In this document: positions 35,774 through 45,275 of the stretch, one piece after another
Numbering within the stretch: position 1 is the first letter of the stretch
How the letters are laid out: each line of letters starts with the position of its first letter
Notes under the pieces: generated by a model
Databases searched by the model: none
The model's input: only the letters and a program-made list of their open reading frames with translations
What the model was told of the DNA's origin: nothing
Translations under genes and position numbers: made by a program
Assembly: GCF_025150565.1 (NCBI RefSeq)
Contig: NZ_CP102283.1
Location: 372,001-436,000, forward strand
Direction: 5' to 3'
DNA from: Granulicatella adiacens ATCC 49175
GTDB taxonomy: Bacteria > Bacillota > Bacilli > Lactobacillales > Aerococcaceae
Length of the DNA: 64,000 bases

Positions 35774-36349
35774 GTGCGAATTATTTCAGGAGAATTTGGC
35801 GGAAGACGCTTAAAGGCAGTACCGGGCCAAAATACTCGTCCGACGACAGACAAGATAAAAGAATCGCTCTTCAATATTTTGGGCGGTTATTTTGACGGAG
35901 GAGTCATGCTTGATATGTACAGTGGAAGCGGAGCCGTCGCCATCGAGGCCGTTTCTCGTGGGATGGACCGTGCGTTTCTATTCGAGAACAATCGCCTTGC
36001 ACAAAAGACGATCGAGCAAAATATCGAGATTACAAAATCACCAGAGCAATTTCATTTAAAACGACAAAACGTGAAACAAGGACTCAAAACCATTGCAAGT
36101 GACCCTGCGTTTGAACCGTTCGAGTTGGTGTTTATGGATCCACCGTATCGCTTGCAAGAAATTGTAAAAGACATTGAGCAGTTGCAAGAACTCAACCTTC
36201 TTTCCTCGGACTGCGTGATTGTCTGCGAGGTAGATAAGGAAGTGCAACTTCCAGAACGAATTTTAGAATTTGAGCAATATAAGCTCGTGGAGTACGGAAT
36301 TACAGCCTTAGTGTTCTTTGACCGTGCGTCCGACGAAGAGGAGGCTTAA
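35774..36349 (+). CDS. rsmD: 16S rRNA (guanine-966-N2)-methyltransferase RsmD
   Basis: A 191-aa Rossmann-fold enzyme that methylates G966 of 16S rRNA. The N terminus MRIISGEFGGRRLKA, the SAM motif LDMYSGSGAVAIEA near residues 46-59 and the catalytic DPPY near 122-125 are all present. The start is GTG 35774 after AAGGAGG. A -10-like TATTAT with TGG in front lies at 35745-35750. coaD begins one base after its stop codon, so this heads the rsmD-coaD-ylbL unit. Confidence 0.93.
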   Translation: MRIISGEFGGRRLKAVPGQNTRPTTDKIKESLFNILGGYFDGGVMLDMYSGSGAVAIEAVSRGMDRAFLFENNRLAQKTIEQNIEITKSPEQFHLKRQNVKQGLKTIASDPAFEPFELVFMDPPYRLQEIVKDIEQLQELNLLSSDCVIVCEVDKEVQLPERILEFEQYKLVEYGITALVFFDRASDEEEA

Positions 36350-36350
36350 T

Positions 36351-36884
36351 ATGAGAAAAGCGGTAGTAGCAGGAAGCTTCGACCCGATTACAAATGGGCA
36401 TTTAGATATTATCGAGCGAAGTGGTGAGCTCTTCGATGAAGTGATTGTGGTTTTATCGCATAATGTTCAGAAAAATTATTTATTTTCTTTAGATGAGCGA
36501 AAATCACTGGTTGAAAAAGTGATTGAGCATGTACCCAATGCCAGAGTGGTGGCCGTAAGTGGAGGATTAACGGTAGAGGCGGCGGTCCAGTTAGGAGCTA
36601 GCGTTCTTGTGCGCGGGGTTCGAAACGCAACTGACTTCGAATATGAAGCGACTCTTGCATCCCATAACCGTGTTCAAAATGGGGAAGTTGAAACGGTTCT
36701 TTTGCTCAGTAAGGAAGAATATCGCTTTGTAAGCTCTTCGATGATGAAAGAATTGGCACGTTTTGGTGGGGATGTCAGTCCTTTTGTCCCTGAAGTTGTG
36801 AAACGCGCCTTAGAAGAAAAGTATAAGGATGCGCCAGAACGAAAAATTAGAATGGATGAGGAGATTACAAATGTCGAAGTCTAA
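36351..36884 (+). CDS. coaD: Phosphopantetheine adenylyltransferase
   Basis: It makes dephospho-CoA from 4'-phosphopantetheine and ATP. The nucleotidyltransferase motif TNGH is seen in GSFDPITNGHLDI (residues 8-20), and YRFVSSSMMKEL near residues 124-135 matches the family's SSTxVRE region. Length of 177 aa exceeds the usual 160 by a charged C-terminal tail. ATG 36351 follows GAGGAGG; an in-frame start at 36318 lies within rsmD. The last 14 bases overlap the next gene. Confidence 0.93.
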   Translation: MRKAVVAGSFDPITNGHLDIIERSGELFDEVIVVLSHNVQKNYLFSLDERKSLVEKVIEHVPNARVVAVSGGLTVEAAVQLGASVLVRGVRNATDFEYEATLASHNRVQNGEVETVLLLSKEEYRFVSSSMMKELARFGGDVSPFVPEVVKRALEEKYKDAPERKIRMDEEITNVEV

Positions 36885-37914
36885 GAAATTTTTTTATATT
36901 ATTTTAACAGTTATTCTGTTAGCGATTATTTCATTTATTCCCATTCCTTACGTCATTGAATCTCCCGGAACGGCTGAAGATGTATCTCAATTTCTAACGG
37001 TCAATGGGACAAAAGATGAAGAGGAGGGGACGCTGCGAGTGCTGACTGTCTATGTAGAACAAGCAACCGTCCTAACTTCTTTAAAACAATTTTTCAAACA
37101 TCATGAGATTTTACCTGAAGAAAAAGTATTTGGAAACTATACTCCAGAAGAATATAATCAATTACAAGAGTTCAGTATGCGAAATGCTCGTTCAAAAGCA
37201 GTTCGTGTCGCCTTTGAAACAGCTGGAAAGTCAGTAGAAAGTAAAGTCAACGGTATCTTTGTCACTCGAGTGGATCAAAATTCTAATTTCCGTGATAAAT
37301 TAAAAGTTGGCGATATCATTGAAACAATTGATGGAAAGAGACTTGAAAATACGGATGAAAGTCTTGAAGAACTACAAGATTATCTTTCTTCACTGAAGCC
37401 CGGTCATTATTTATCGCTGATGGTCAAACGCGATGGAAAGCCTCAACTCATACGAGAGCAATTAAAAATGAACAGTCGTACCGGTAGAATTCGTTTAGGA
37501 TTTGATGGAGAGATTGATGAAGACGTAACTTCGGATCCGTCGATTGAATTTGATCCTCATGGTGTCAGTGGCCCTTCAGGAGGTTTAATGTTCACGCTTG
37601 AAATCTATAATCAAATTACAAACAGCCATTTGAAAAAAGGGCATAATATTGCTGGGACGGGAACGATTGAACTGGACGGAAGAGTTGGGAGAATCGGTGG
37701 GATTGATAAGAAATTGGTAGCTGCGATTGAAGCTGGCGCTACTGTTTTCCTAGCACCGGATGATGAAATTACGGATGAGATGCGTGAGCGTTATCCAGAT
37801 ATCAAGACAAATTACGAAGAAGTAAAAGAAGCAGCTGAAAAGTTAGGAACAGATATTAAAATCTACCCTGTAAAAACTTTACAAGAAGCGATTGAGATTC
37901 TAAAAAATCTATAA
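36871..37914 (+). CDS. ylbL: PDZ and Lon-type (S16) membrane protease, YlbL/SepM family
   Basis: A 347-aa membrane-anchored serine protease. Order: transmembrane segment at residues 6-25, PDZ domain about 120-200 (GIFVTRVDQNSNFRDKLKVGDII), and a C-terminal S16 domain with catalytic Ser in GVSGPSGGLMF near residue 237 and Lys in GGIDKKLVAA near 283. Streptococcal SepM trims competence-stimulating peptide, and Bacillus YlbL degrades a division inhibitor. The coaD-ylbL order is conserved across Firmicutes. ATG 36871 follows GAGGAG and overlaps coaD. Confidence 0.9.
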   Translation: MSKSKKFFYIILTVILLAIISFIPIPYVIESPGTAEDVSQFLTVNGTKDEEEGTLRVLTVYVEQATVLTSLKQFFKHHEILPEEKVFGNYTPEEYNQLQEFSMRNARSKAVRVAFETAGKSVESKVNGIFVTRVDQNSNFRDKLKVGDIIETIDGKRLENTDESLEELQDYLSSLKPGHYLSLMVKRDGKPQLIREQLKMNSRTGRIRLGFDGEIDEDVTSDPSIEFDPHGVSGPSGGLMFTLEIYNQITNSHLKKGHNIAGTGTIELDGRVGRIGGIDKKLVAAIEAGATVFLAPDDEITDEMRERYPDIKTNYEEVKEAAEKLGTDIKIYPVKTLQEAIEILKNL

Positions 37915-37973
37915 CAGGAGAGTCATTTTTCTCATATCTTTAATTGGAGCAATCTTTTTAAGGAGTGAGAAAA

Positions 37974-38618
37974 ATGGCTTTTTTTGATACATGGAGAAAT
38001 AAATGGGAAGTAATGAATTGGAAAGTAAAAGGGAGTGTTTTATTTGTTTGCCTCATTATCGGGATGGGGCTTTTTTGGATGAGTCGGCAAGGGGAAGAGG
38101 TGGAAGAAGTTACCGCATCCCTATCGGAGACAACCATTCTTCATCAAGAAGTAGAAGATAAAACAACTGTTTCGACCGTCATTTATGTCGATGTAAAAGG
38201 AGAAGTTCACCACCCCGGAGTCTATCAAATGAAAGTAGAAAATAGGGTGAAAGATCTTATTGAGGCTGCAGGAGGGTTCACTCCATTGGCAGATGATCAA
38301 AAGTTGAATTTAGCTCAACTCTTAGAGGATCAAATGGTGATTGTAGTCCCGAAAAAGGGAGAAGAAGTAAATTCGGAGCTTGCTCAAACTCCCACGCCTC
38401 AAAAAAAGGAAGTTGGAAAAGAAGGCAAAGTCAATATTAATACGGCAACCGTTGAAGAATTGAAGACATTAAAAGGGATTGGGGAGAAAAAGGCAGAAGC
38501 CATTATAGAATATCGAAAGCAAAATGGTTCCTTTAAAAACAAAGAAGAACTTATGAAAGTGAGAGGGATTGGAAAGAAATTATATGAATCCTTTCAAGAA
38601 AGAGTGATTGTCCAATGA
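37974..38618 (+). CDS. comEA: Competence protein ComEA (DNA-binding receptor)
   Basis: A 214-aa membrane-anchored receptor for exogenous DNA in natural transformation. Transmembrane segment about residues 21-38, SLBB domain about 66-125 (VIYVDVKGEVHHPGVYQM), linker, and a C-terminal helix-hairpin-helix pair about 152-212 (VNINTATVEELKTLKGIGEKKAEAII). ATG 37974 is preferred over GTG 37965, because AAGGAG has correct spacing to the former. The gene overlaps comEC by 4 bases. Confidence 0.93.
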   Translation: MAFFDTWRNKWEVMNWKVKGSVLFVCLIIGMGLFWMSRQGEEVEEVTASLSETTILHQEVEDKTTVSTVIYVDVKGEVHHPGVYQMKVENRVKDLIEAAGGFTPLADDQKLNLAQLLEDQMVIVVPKKGEEVNSELAQTPTPQKKEVGKEGKVNINTATVEELKTLKGIGEKKAEAIIEYRKQNGSFKNKEELMKVRGIGKKLYESFQERVIVQ

Positions 38619-40942
38619 TTTACTTTGTTCTTGCAAGCGTGATTGGGATGGCGATGGTTGTTTTTTCAGTCGGGAAAGTGGGATGGTTTCTTCCTTTACT
38701 GCTCATCATAGTTGGCTTTATCCGTGAACAATCAATACGAAAAAAAGTAATGGGTCTAATGGTCGTTGGAATTTTTTCTATTCGCTCATTTTATTATATC
38801 CAGGCTATTACACAAACTCCTTTTCACCCTTCACAGTCTCTCCATGGGCAAATGATATTAAATCCCCATCAGCTCAAAGTGAATGGGGATTTGTTAACCG
38901 GAAGTGCTCTTCTAGAAGCTGAAGGACAGAGTGAAAGAGTATTTTTTCGCTATACTCTTACTTCGGAAGAGGAGCAAAAGGAATTTCTAGAACTGGATCA
39001 TGTGGTAAAGGTATCTGTCGAAGGAAGTATTGAGGAAATCGAACCAGCTAGAAATAAAGGGAATTTCGATGCGAAAAATCACTATTTGAGTTTGGGGATT
39101 CTTCATTCTTTCAAAATTGAGAGTCTTTCAAGTAGAAAAGTCGCCGTCAAAGGAATCTGTGCATCTATTGAAAATCTTCGTTTCTGGTTGCTACATCAAG
39201 TGCGCATGCAGGAGGAAAATCAGGTCAAACAATATACATTAGCATTGCTGCTTGCGGATAAATCAGGATTTGATGAAGAAGTTTGGAAAAGGTACAAACA
39301 ACTTGGGATTCTTCATGTATTAGCGATTTCGGGGCTTCATATTTCGTTAATGGTTTCGGTTCTGCAAAAGTTTTTCTGGAGATGCGGAATCACTCGCGAG
39401 AAAACAGATGGTGTATTAATGTGTTTTGTGCTGTTCTATGGGTTTGTCATCGGATGGGGCATTAGTGGGACACGCGCGATTGGAATGGTGATCCTCTCGA
39501 TTCTTTTGAAACGATGGACGCCTCTTCGTCATCACTCTCAACTATGGAGCCTTTTAGGGATGCTTGTCGTATCGCTCCTCATTTGGCCAGGAATTCTTTG
39601 GAATGTCGCTTTTCAATTAAGTTATGCTCTTAGCGCAGTGATTCTTCTATTATCCAAATGGCAAAAGAGTGTGCTTCCTAAAGTCAACGCTTCATTATGG
39701 ATTCCAATAGGAGTAAGTGTTATGGCTCTGCCACTCGTCTGTCAGTATTTCTTTTATTGGAATGCCTTTAGCATCGTCCTTACTGCGTTGTTTTCGCTAT
39801 TGTTTGAAGGGGTTCTATTCCCACTATTAACGATTTATCTACTTGCGGTATTATCGGGGTGGGGGAATTTAGTGGACATCATTTGCTTTCTGGGAGAAGC
39901 ACTTCTTTCTGCCCTCACTCAACTATTAACCTTTTGTCAGAAGTTCACCTTTACAAAGTTTACATTTGGCATTTGGGAACCATGGGAGTGGGGTGTTTAT
40001 TTTTTGCTGCTTTCTTTCGCGCTAGTGCTATTTGAACGAAGGAAGATGACGGTTAAAAAAGGACTTTTTTGTCTAGGGACTCTTATTTTACTTTTGGTGG
40101 AAGTTCCTTATCATTGGGGAACTGAGCTAATATTGATAGATGTTGGGCAAGGGGATTCGATTTTAGTAATGGGTCCAGGGTGGAATCAAGCGACATTAAT
40201 CGATACGGGTGGATTGAGCGATTTTGCCTCCAAAGAAGAATGGAAAAGGTGCAAGAGAAAACCCCAAGGAGACACAACCGTCATTCCTGCTCTTCAAGCA
40301 GAAGGACTTTCAGAATTGTCGCAAGTAATGCTTTCCCATGGAGACGAAGATCATGTCGGGAATCTTCAAGCAATTGCAAAACAGGTTAAAATTAAAGAAA
40401 TAGTGATTGGAAAAGGGATGGAGAAGATTCCATTGATGCAACAACTGAAAAGGGACTATCCGTCCATACGGTGGAAGTTGGTTTCTTCTGGAAATGAGTG
40501 GAAATGGAACCAAATGAAGTGGCAAATTCTATGGCCCAAAGACACTTCCAAAGGAGAAAATGATGATTCAATTGTAGCTCTTCTAACGATTCAAAAGCAT
40601 ACCGTGTTACTCACGGGAGATGCTTCTGAAAAAGTAGAAGACAATATTCTAAAAGACACTCCCAACTTGCATTTTTCTATTTTAAAAGTGGGGCATCATG
40701 GAAGCCGAACGTCTACAAGCGAAGCATTGTTACAAAAAGCTTCCCCTTCTGTTGCTTTGGTTTCTTGCGGGAAGAATAATCGTTATCGCCATCCTTCAAT
40801 CGAGACGATAGGAAGGTTAAATGGAATACACGCTCATATTTTCCGAACGGATCAAGATGGACAAATTCGTCTTGATTTTAGAAAAGAAAAGATCGAAATT
40901 TCTACGAAACTCTCGAAAAAACGTCAAAAATTGAAAGAATAG
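38615..40942 (+). CDS. comEC: DNA uptake channel ComEC/Rec2
   Basis: A 775-aa polytopic membrane protein proposed to form the channel and nuclease for single-strand DNA import. N-terminal membrane segments, the Competence domain with LHVLAISGLHISLM near residues 232-245, then a C-terminal metallo-beta-lactamase domain with IDVGQGDSILV, SHGDEDHVGN and GHHGSRTSTSE carrying the metal-binding His/Asp set. All hallmark parts are intact, so the protein is probably functional. It starts at ATG 38615 overlapping comEA, and comEB is absent here, as is usual in streptococci and relatives. Confidence 0.93.
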   Translation: MIYFVLASVIGMAMVVFSVGKVGWFLPLLLIIVGFIREQSIRKKVMGLMVVGIFSIRSFYYIQAITQTPFHPSQSLHGQMILNPHQLKVNGDLLTGSALLEAEGQSERVFFRYTLTSEEEQKEFLELDHVVKVSVEGSIEEIEPARNKGNFDAKNHYLSLGILHSFKIESLSSRKVAVKGICASIENLRFWLLHQVRMQEENQVKQYTLALLLADKSGFDEEVWKRYKQLGILHVLAISGLHISLMVSVLQKFFWRCGITREKTDGVLMCFVLFYGFVIGWGISGTRAIGMVILSILLKRWTPLRHHSQLWSLLGMLVVSLLIWPGILWNVAFQLSYALSAVILLLSKWQKSVLPKVNASLWIPIGVSVMALPLVCQYFFYWNAFSIVLTALFSLLFEGVLFPLLTIYLLAVLSGWGNLVDIICFLGEALLSALTQLLTFCQKFTFTKFTFGIWEPWEWGVYFLLLSFALVLFERRKMTVKKGLFCLGTLILLLVEVPYHWGTELILIDVGQGDSILVMGPGWNQATLIDTGGLSDFASKEEWKRCKRKPQGDTTVIPALQAEGLSELSQVMLSHGDEDHVGNLQAIAKQVKIKEIVIGKGMEKIPLMQQLKRDYPSIRWKLVSSGNEWKWNQMKWQILWPKDTSKGENDDSIVALLTIQKHTVLLTGDASEKVEDNILKDTPNLHFSILKVGHHGSRTSTSEALLQKASPSVALVSCGKNNRYRHPSIETIGRLNGIHAHIFRTDQDGQIRLDFRKEKIEISTKLSKKRQKLKE

Positions 40943-40989
40943 ACAAAGCCCACGTTTCAAGATAAACTTAAAGGATAGGAGGCGGAAAG

Positions 40990-42009
40990 ATGGAATTTGA
41001 GAAACAACTCGATCGCATTAAAAACGGGCAAGTGAATCTGGTTTATTTAGTTCAAGGAAAAGAACCTTATTTACAAGAACTTGCGCGGAAAGTGTTTTTA
41101 GAGACCATTGTGGCTCCTGAAGATCAAGACTTGAATGTGGGACGATTCAATATGGAGGAAGTCTCTATTCAAACAGCTATTCAAGATGCAGAGTCGGTTC
41201 CTTTTTTTGGAGAGAGAAGATTAGTACTGGTTGATAATCCAAGCTTTTTTACAGGGGAAAAAGAGAAAAAATCAATGGATCATCAATTAGAAAGGTTGCA
41301 AGCCTATTTAGAAAATCCAATGGACAGTTCTGTGATGGTATTCTTTGCTCCGTATGATAAGTTGGATCAACGAAAGAAAATCGTGAAACAGTTAAAGAAA
41401 GTGGCGGTTTTATTAGACGCTAGTGAACTAACAGAGAGAGATGTTAAACAGTATATTCGAGATTCATTACGTAACCACCAGTACTCAATCCAAGAAGAAG
41501 CGCTGGAGACCTTACTTGTTAAAACGCAATATTCACTAACGAATAGTATGAAAGAATTGGATAAACTGATGATTGCTTCCATTGATACAAAAATGATTCC
41601 ACTGGAATTAGTCGAGAGTTTAGTCGCTAAAACATTGGAACAGAATATTTTTGAACTTGGGGAATCTATCTTGAAAAAAGAAGGAGTCAAGGCGCTCCAA
41701 ATCTATCACGATATGTTACTACAAAAAGAAGACCCCTTGAAGATGAATGCGATTCTTTTAGGACAGTTTCGATTATTGCTTCAAGTGTCCTACTTGAAAA
41801 GAGAAGGGTATCAAGAGCCGGAAATCCAAAAGACACTGGGCGTACATCCGTACCGTGTGAAGATTGCCCTGCAACAATCTAGAAGATTTGGGTTACCGCT
41901 TTTAGAAAAGGCCTTTATGCAATTGGTCGACACAGAATATGCTCTAAAGACGAGTGTAGGCATTAAAGAGATGCAACTGGAATGGTTTATCTTACAGTTT
42001 TGCGCGTAG
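40990..42009 (+). CDS. holA: DNA polymerase III subunit delta
   Basis: A 339-aa clamp-loader subunit that opens the sliding clamp. N-terminal VYLVQGKEPYLQELARKVF and the segment around VFFAPYDKLDQRKKIVKQLKK are typical of Firmicute HolA (YqeN), with an all-helical C terminus. ATG 40990 follows AGGAGG. The comEC-holA-rpsT order is a conserved Firmicute arrangement, and here one extra small gene lies between holA and the convergent rpsT. Confidence 0.92.
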   Translation: MEFEKQLDRIKNGQVNLVYLVQGKEPYLQELARKVFLETIVAPEDQDLNVGRFNMEEVSIQTAIQDAESVPFFGERRLVLVDNPSFFTGEKEKKSMDHQLERLQAYLENPMDSSVMVFFAPYDKLDQRKKIVKQLKKVAVLLDASELTERDVKQYIRDSLRNHQYSIQEEALETLLVKTQYSLTNSMKELDKLMIASIDTKMIPLELVESLVAKTLEQNIFELGESILKKEGVKALQIYHDMLLQKEDPLKMNAILLGQFRLLLQVSYLKREGYQEPEIQKTLGVHPYRVKIALQQSRRFGLPLLEKAFMQLVDTEYALKTSVGIKEMQLEWFILQFCA

Positions 42010-42049
42010 CAAACAATAAAATTCAATAATACAACAAGGAGGAATATGT

Positions 42050-42328
42050 ATGACCCCAATGATGATCATTATCGCTGCAGTTGCAGTGTTCGTATTACTA
42101 AGTTATGTAAAGGTAAAAACAAACAATGTTTCTAATAGAGAAAGTTCTTATTCGAATACTAATCGTTCATCTAACGAACAAGTAGAGTATATCCCAGAAG
42201 AACTAGAAGAACACTTACGTACATTAAAACGCGACGGTCGTCTTATTCAAGCAATCAAAGACTTACGTGACGAAACAGGAATGGGCTTAGCCGAAGCCAA
42301 ACAATTTATCGATGACTTATCTGTCTAA
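42050..42328 (+). CDS. Membrane-anchored protein with an L7/L12 C-terminal-like domain
   Basis: A 92-aa protein with an N-terminal transmembrane segment (residues 4-20), a polar Ser/Asn-rich linker (about 24-44) and a helical C terminus LKRDGRLIQAIKDLRDETGMGLAEAKQFIDDL that matches the factor-binding domain of ribosomal protein L7/L12. Such small membrane-tethered L7/L12-CTD-like proteins occur in several Firmicutes without known function. ATG 42050 follows AAGGAGG. It lies 40 bases after holA and may share its transcript. A terminator follows. Confidence 0.75.
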   Translation: MTPMMIIIAAVAVFVLLSYVKVKTNNVSNRESSYSNTNRSSNEQVEYIPEELEEHLRTLKRDGRLIQAIKDLRDETGMGLAEAKQFIDDLSV

Positions 42329-42333
42329 CAGAA

Positions 42334-42376
42334 GCAGAGTGCCAGGAGAGGAATCCTCCTTCCCCGGCACTCTCTT
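42334..42376 (+). terminator. Intrinsic terminator after the L7/L12-like gene
   Basis: AGAGTGCC pairs with GGCACTCT with an inner GGAGAGGA/TCCTCC hairpin, followed by CTTTTTC. Confidence 0.85.
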
Positions 42377-42486
42377 TTTCTTCCCGGAGTCTTCACATTG
42401 TTCAGGCCATTTTTTCCTAGCAACTTCATATCCCCCGGGCACTTTTTACTTTCCCGGAGCAGTCCTATTGTTCGGACTTCTTTTTT
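42367..42486 (+). repeat. Imperfect direct repeat of a terminator-like segment
   Basis: Two related blocks of about 50 bases lie in tandem. Each has GGCACT, a T-rich tract, TTCCCGGAG, then TTGTTC and a final run of six T. The TTCCCGGAG boxes are at about 42384 and 42452. No coding sequence is seen in either. Confidence 0.5.
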
Positions 42487-42506
42487 ATCTCTGAAATCAA
42501 GCATAG

Positions 42507-42775
42507 GGGTAAAATTCTTACGGATTCTACGGGTAAAATCTAAATGGAGGATAAACAAAAAAGAATCAGTTTATTGAAAGAATAGCGGGGAAGTGCATTA
42601 AATGCGAATTAGCAGGAGTAGGAAGTCCTTCTGTACTCCTGCTTTGAGGCTTTAAAGGCGAGAGACCTAGGCTCGAGCCGTTGCCCCGCTATAACTCTTT
42701 CAATAACAAAACTGATTCTTTTCAGTTTATCCGATAAAGAAATCTACCTTGAAGAAATCCGTAAGGATTTTACCC
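42507..42775 (+). repeat. Structured intergenic repeat, copy E (extra-long closing stem)
   Basis: The outermost arms GGGTAAAAT.CTTACGGATT (42507) and its complement (ending 42775) pair over about 20 bp with one mismatch. Next come GGATAAAC/GTTTATCC (42549 with 42725), AAGAATCAGTTT/AAACTGATTCTT, ATTGAAAGA/TCTTTCAAT and ATAGCGGGG/CCCCGCTAT. P2 is GCAGGAGTA (42612) with TACTCCTGC (42634), inner GGAA/TTCT, bulged G (42633). P3 is GGCGAGAGACC...GGCTCGAGCC. It separates convergent genes and spans 269 bases. Confidence 0.9.
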
Positions 42776-42810
42776 AACCAACAAGAAGCACCACTTCTAT
42801 TTCAGAGCAT

Positions 42811-42839
42811 AAAAAAAGCCCGAGATCAATTCTCAGGCT
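42811..42839 (-). terminator. Intrinsic terminator of rpsT
   Basis: On the minus strand AGCCTGAGA pairs with TCTCGGGCT, followed by seven T. Confidence 0.88.
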
Positions 42840-42844
42840 AATTA

Positions 42845-43099
42845 TTATTTGCTTAATTTTGCAGCAAGACGTGATTTGTCACGAGAAGCTTTGTTTTTGT
42901 GGATTAATCCTTTAGAAGCAGCTCCGTCGATTGCTTTGTGAGCAGCACGTAATAATTCTTCAGCATTTTCAGCACCTTCAGCTACTGCAGCTTCGAATTT
43001 TTTGATAGCAGTACGCATAGCAGAAGTTTGTGAGTTGTTTGCTAGTGTTGACTTTTTGTTAGTACGAACACGTTTGATTTGTGATGCGATATTTGGCAA
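42845..43099 (-). CDS. rpsT: 30S ribosomal protein S20
   Basis: An 84-aa basic helical protein that binds 16S r[38 protein letters not shown] and the C-terminal [18 protein letters not shown] are diagnostic. The family N terminus is MPNI, which places the start at a TTG codon (43099) with AGAGGGG upstream. The only longer in-frame start is a GTG three codons earlier, which overlaps that ribosome site. Antisense to the neighbouring genes, as is typical for rpsT beside holA. Confidence 0.93.
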   Translation of the reverse strand: MPNIASQIKRVRTNKKSTLANNSQTSAMRTAIKKFEAAVAEGAENAEELLRAAHKAIDGAASKGLIHKNKASRDKSRLAAKLSK

Positions 43100-43243
43100 T
43101 GGGTTCACCCCTCTTTCATTTTACATGTATAATCACTGATCAGTTGTTTCCAACACGGACTATTATACAAAAGTCCAGTATGAAATGCAAGCAAGGTATA
43201 GGGTTGGGAGGGTGCAAGCTGGCGGTAAATATTGTTTATTGAT

Positions 43244-43251
43244 GGTATAAT
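43244..43251 (+). promoter_or_regulatory. Extended -10 promoter of uvrB
   Basis: TGG precedes TATAAT (43246-43251); the -35 is weak. No LexA/DinR box (CGAAC-N4-GTTCG) is visible. Confidence 0.5.
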
Positions 43252-43280
43252 GGAAAAGAATCGAAAAAAGAGGTGAAGGT

Positions 43281-45263
43281 ATGAATGAATTTAAACTAGT
43301 GGCTCCGTATACGCCACAAGGAGATCAACCTCAGGCCATCCAGGAATTAGTGGAGGGGCTTAATAAGGGCGTTAAAGAACAGACACTTCTTGGTGCGACA
43401 GGTACTGGGAAGACATTTACGATTGCTAATGTGATAAAAGAAGTGAATAAACCGACATTAGTGCTAGCTCATAATAAAACATTAGCAGGGCAATTATATG
43501 GAGAGTTAAAAGAATTCTTTCCAGACAATGCTGTAGAATATTTTGTTTCTTATTATGATTACTACCAACCAGAAGCTTATGTGCCTTCTAGTGATACTTA
43601 TATTGAAAAAGAATCCAGTGTCAATGATGAAATCGATAAGTTGCGTCACTCTGCTACAAGCGCGCTTTTGGAAAGAAGAGATGTCATTGTAGTTGCTTCC
43701 GTATCTTCTATGTACGGGTTGGTAAATCCAGAAGACTACCGTGACCATGTATTGTCTCTTCGTGAAGGAATGGAAATAGAAAGAGATGAATTACTTCGTC
43801 GTTTAGTTGAAATGCAGTTTGAGCGCAATGACTATGATTTCAGAAGGGGAACATTCCGAGTTCGAGGAGATGTCGTCGAAATCTTCCTCGCTGGACATGA
43901 TGCGACGGCATTTCGAATCGAGTTTTTTGGAGATGAAATCGAAGCGATTAAAGAAGTAGATGTGTTAACAGGAGAAATTAAGGCAACGGTAGAGCATGTC
44001 CCAATCTTCCCGGCAACGCACTTTGTCGCGAATGAAGACCAAATCTCTAAGGCGGTTTCGACGATTAAAGAAGAACTCGCCCTCCGCTTAAAAGAATTAA
44101 GGGACAATAATGAGTTGCTTGAAGCGCAGCGATTAGAGCAAAGAACCAATTACGATATTGAAATGCTCCTAGAGATGGGATATTGTAATGGGATTGAAAA
44201 CTACTCTCGCCATATGGATGGAAGAAAGCCAGGACAACCACCGTATACATTGCTTGATTTCTTCCCAGAAGATGCACTATTTGTGGTGGATGAGTCTCAT
44301 ATTACAATGTCTCAAATTCGTGGAATGTATAATGGGGACCGTGCTCGTAAGGAGCAATTAATTAAGTACGGATTTAGATTGCCAAGTGCGCTAGATAATC
44401 GTCCGTTACGCTTTGAAGAGTTTGAAGCAAAAGTTCCGCAAATTATTTATATTTCGGCGACTCCAGGGCCATATGAATTAGCACATACGCCAAAAGTTAC
44501 TGAGCAAATCATTCGTCCGACAGGTTTGCTCGATCCGCCTGTGGAAGTACGTCCAATCAAAGGTCAAATTGATGATTTAATTAGTGAAATTAATTTACGA
44601 GTCGAACGTAATGAGCGTGTCTTTATTACGACGCTTACGAAGAAGATGTCTGAAGACTTAACGGATTACTTAGAAGAAGTAGGTATTAAAGTGAAATATC
44701 TTCATAGTGATATTAAGACATTGGAACGTACTGAAATCATCCGAAACTTGCGATTAGGAGAATTTGATGTATTGGTCGGAATCAACTTACTTCGTGAAGG
44801 CTTAGACGTACCAGAAGTTTCTCTAGTGGCGATTTTAGATGCTGACAAAGAAGGCTTCCTACGTAGTGAGCGAGCTTTAGTCCAAACGATTGGACGTGCC
44901 GCACGAAATGCGAATGGCCGAGTGATTATGTATGCCGATAAGATTACTGACTCTATGCAAAGAGCGATTGATGAAACAAACCGTCGTCGTAGTGTCCAAG
45001 AGGCATACAATAAAGAACACGGCATCGTTCCGAAGACCATCGTGAAGAATATTCGTGATTTAATCGCGATTACACATGAAGTGGAAAAAGAAGATGCTCC
45101 AAGCACCGCAAAAGACTTCAAGAAAATGTCGCAAGAACAAAGACGCGAAGCCATCGAGTTGCTTGAATTGGATATGCGTGCAGCTGCCAAAGCACTAGAT
45201 TTCGAAAAAGCGGCTGATCTGCGTGATGTGATTTTAGAGCTAAGAGCTGAGTATAAATTATAA
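43281..45263 (+). CDS. uvrB: UvrABC excision nuclease subunit B
   Basis: A 660-aa damage-verification helicase of nucleotide excision repair. Walker A GATGTGKT near residues 38-45, the beta-hairpin [20 protein letters not shown] near 92-111, the DESH helicase box near 338, motif [11 protein letters not shown] near 540, and a C-terminal UVR domain ([21 protein letters not shown]). Full length. ATG 43281 follows AAGAGGTG. uvrA is not in the window. The next gene follows 12 bases later and may be co-transcribed. Confidence 0.95.
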   Translation: MNEFKLVAPYTPQGDQPQAIQELVEGLNKGVKEQTLLGATGTGKTFTIANVIKEVNKPTLVLAHNKTLAGQLYGELKEFFPDNAVEYFVSYYDYYQPEAYVPSSDTYIEKESSVNDEIDKLRHSATSALLERRDVIVVASVSSMYGLVNPEDYRDHVLSLREGMEIERDELLRRLVEMQFERNDYDFRRGTFRVRGDVVEIFLAGHDATAFRIEFFGDEIEAIKEVDVLTGEIKATVEHVPIFPATHFVANEDQISKAVSTIKEELALRLKELRDNNELLEAQRLEQRTNYDIEMLLEMGYCNGIENYSRHMDGRKPGQPPYTLLDFFPEDALFVVDESHITMSQIRGMYNGDRARKEQLIKYGFRLPSALDNRPLRFEEFEAKVPQIIYISATPGPYELAHTPKVTEQIIRPTGLLDPPVEVRPIKGQIDDLISEINLRVERNERVFITTLTKKMSEDLTDYLEEVGIKVKYLHSDIKTLERTEIIRNLRLGEFDVLVGINLLREGLDVPEVSLVAILDADKEGFLRSERALVQTIGRAARNANGRVIMYADKITDSMQRAIDETNRRRSVQEAYNKEHGIVPKTIVKNIRDLIAITHEVEKEDAPSTAKDFKKMSQEQRREAIELLELDMRAAAKALDFEKAADLRDVILELRAEYKL

Positions 45264-45275
45264 GAGGTTTATTCA

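Noticed and set aside
44702-45190. Minus-strand ORF of 162 aa inside uvrB
   Set aside because: Antisense shadow of a well-conserved gene.
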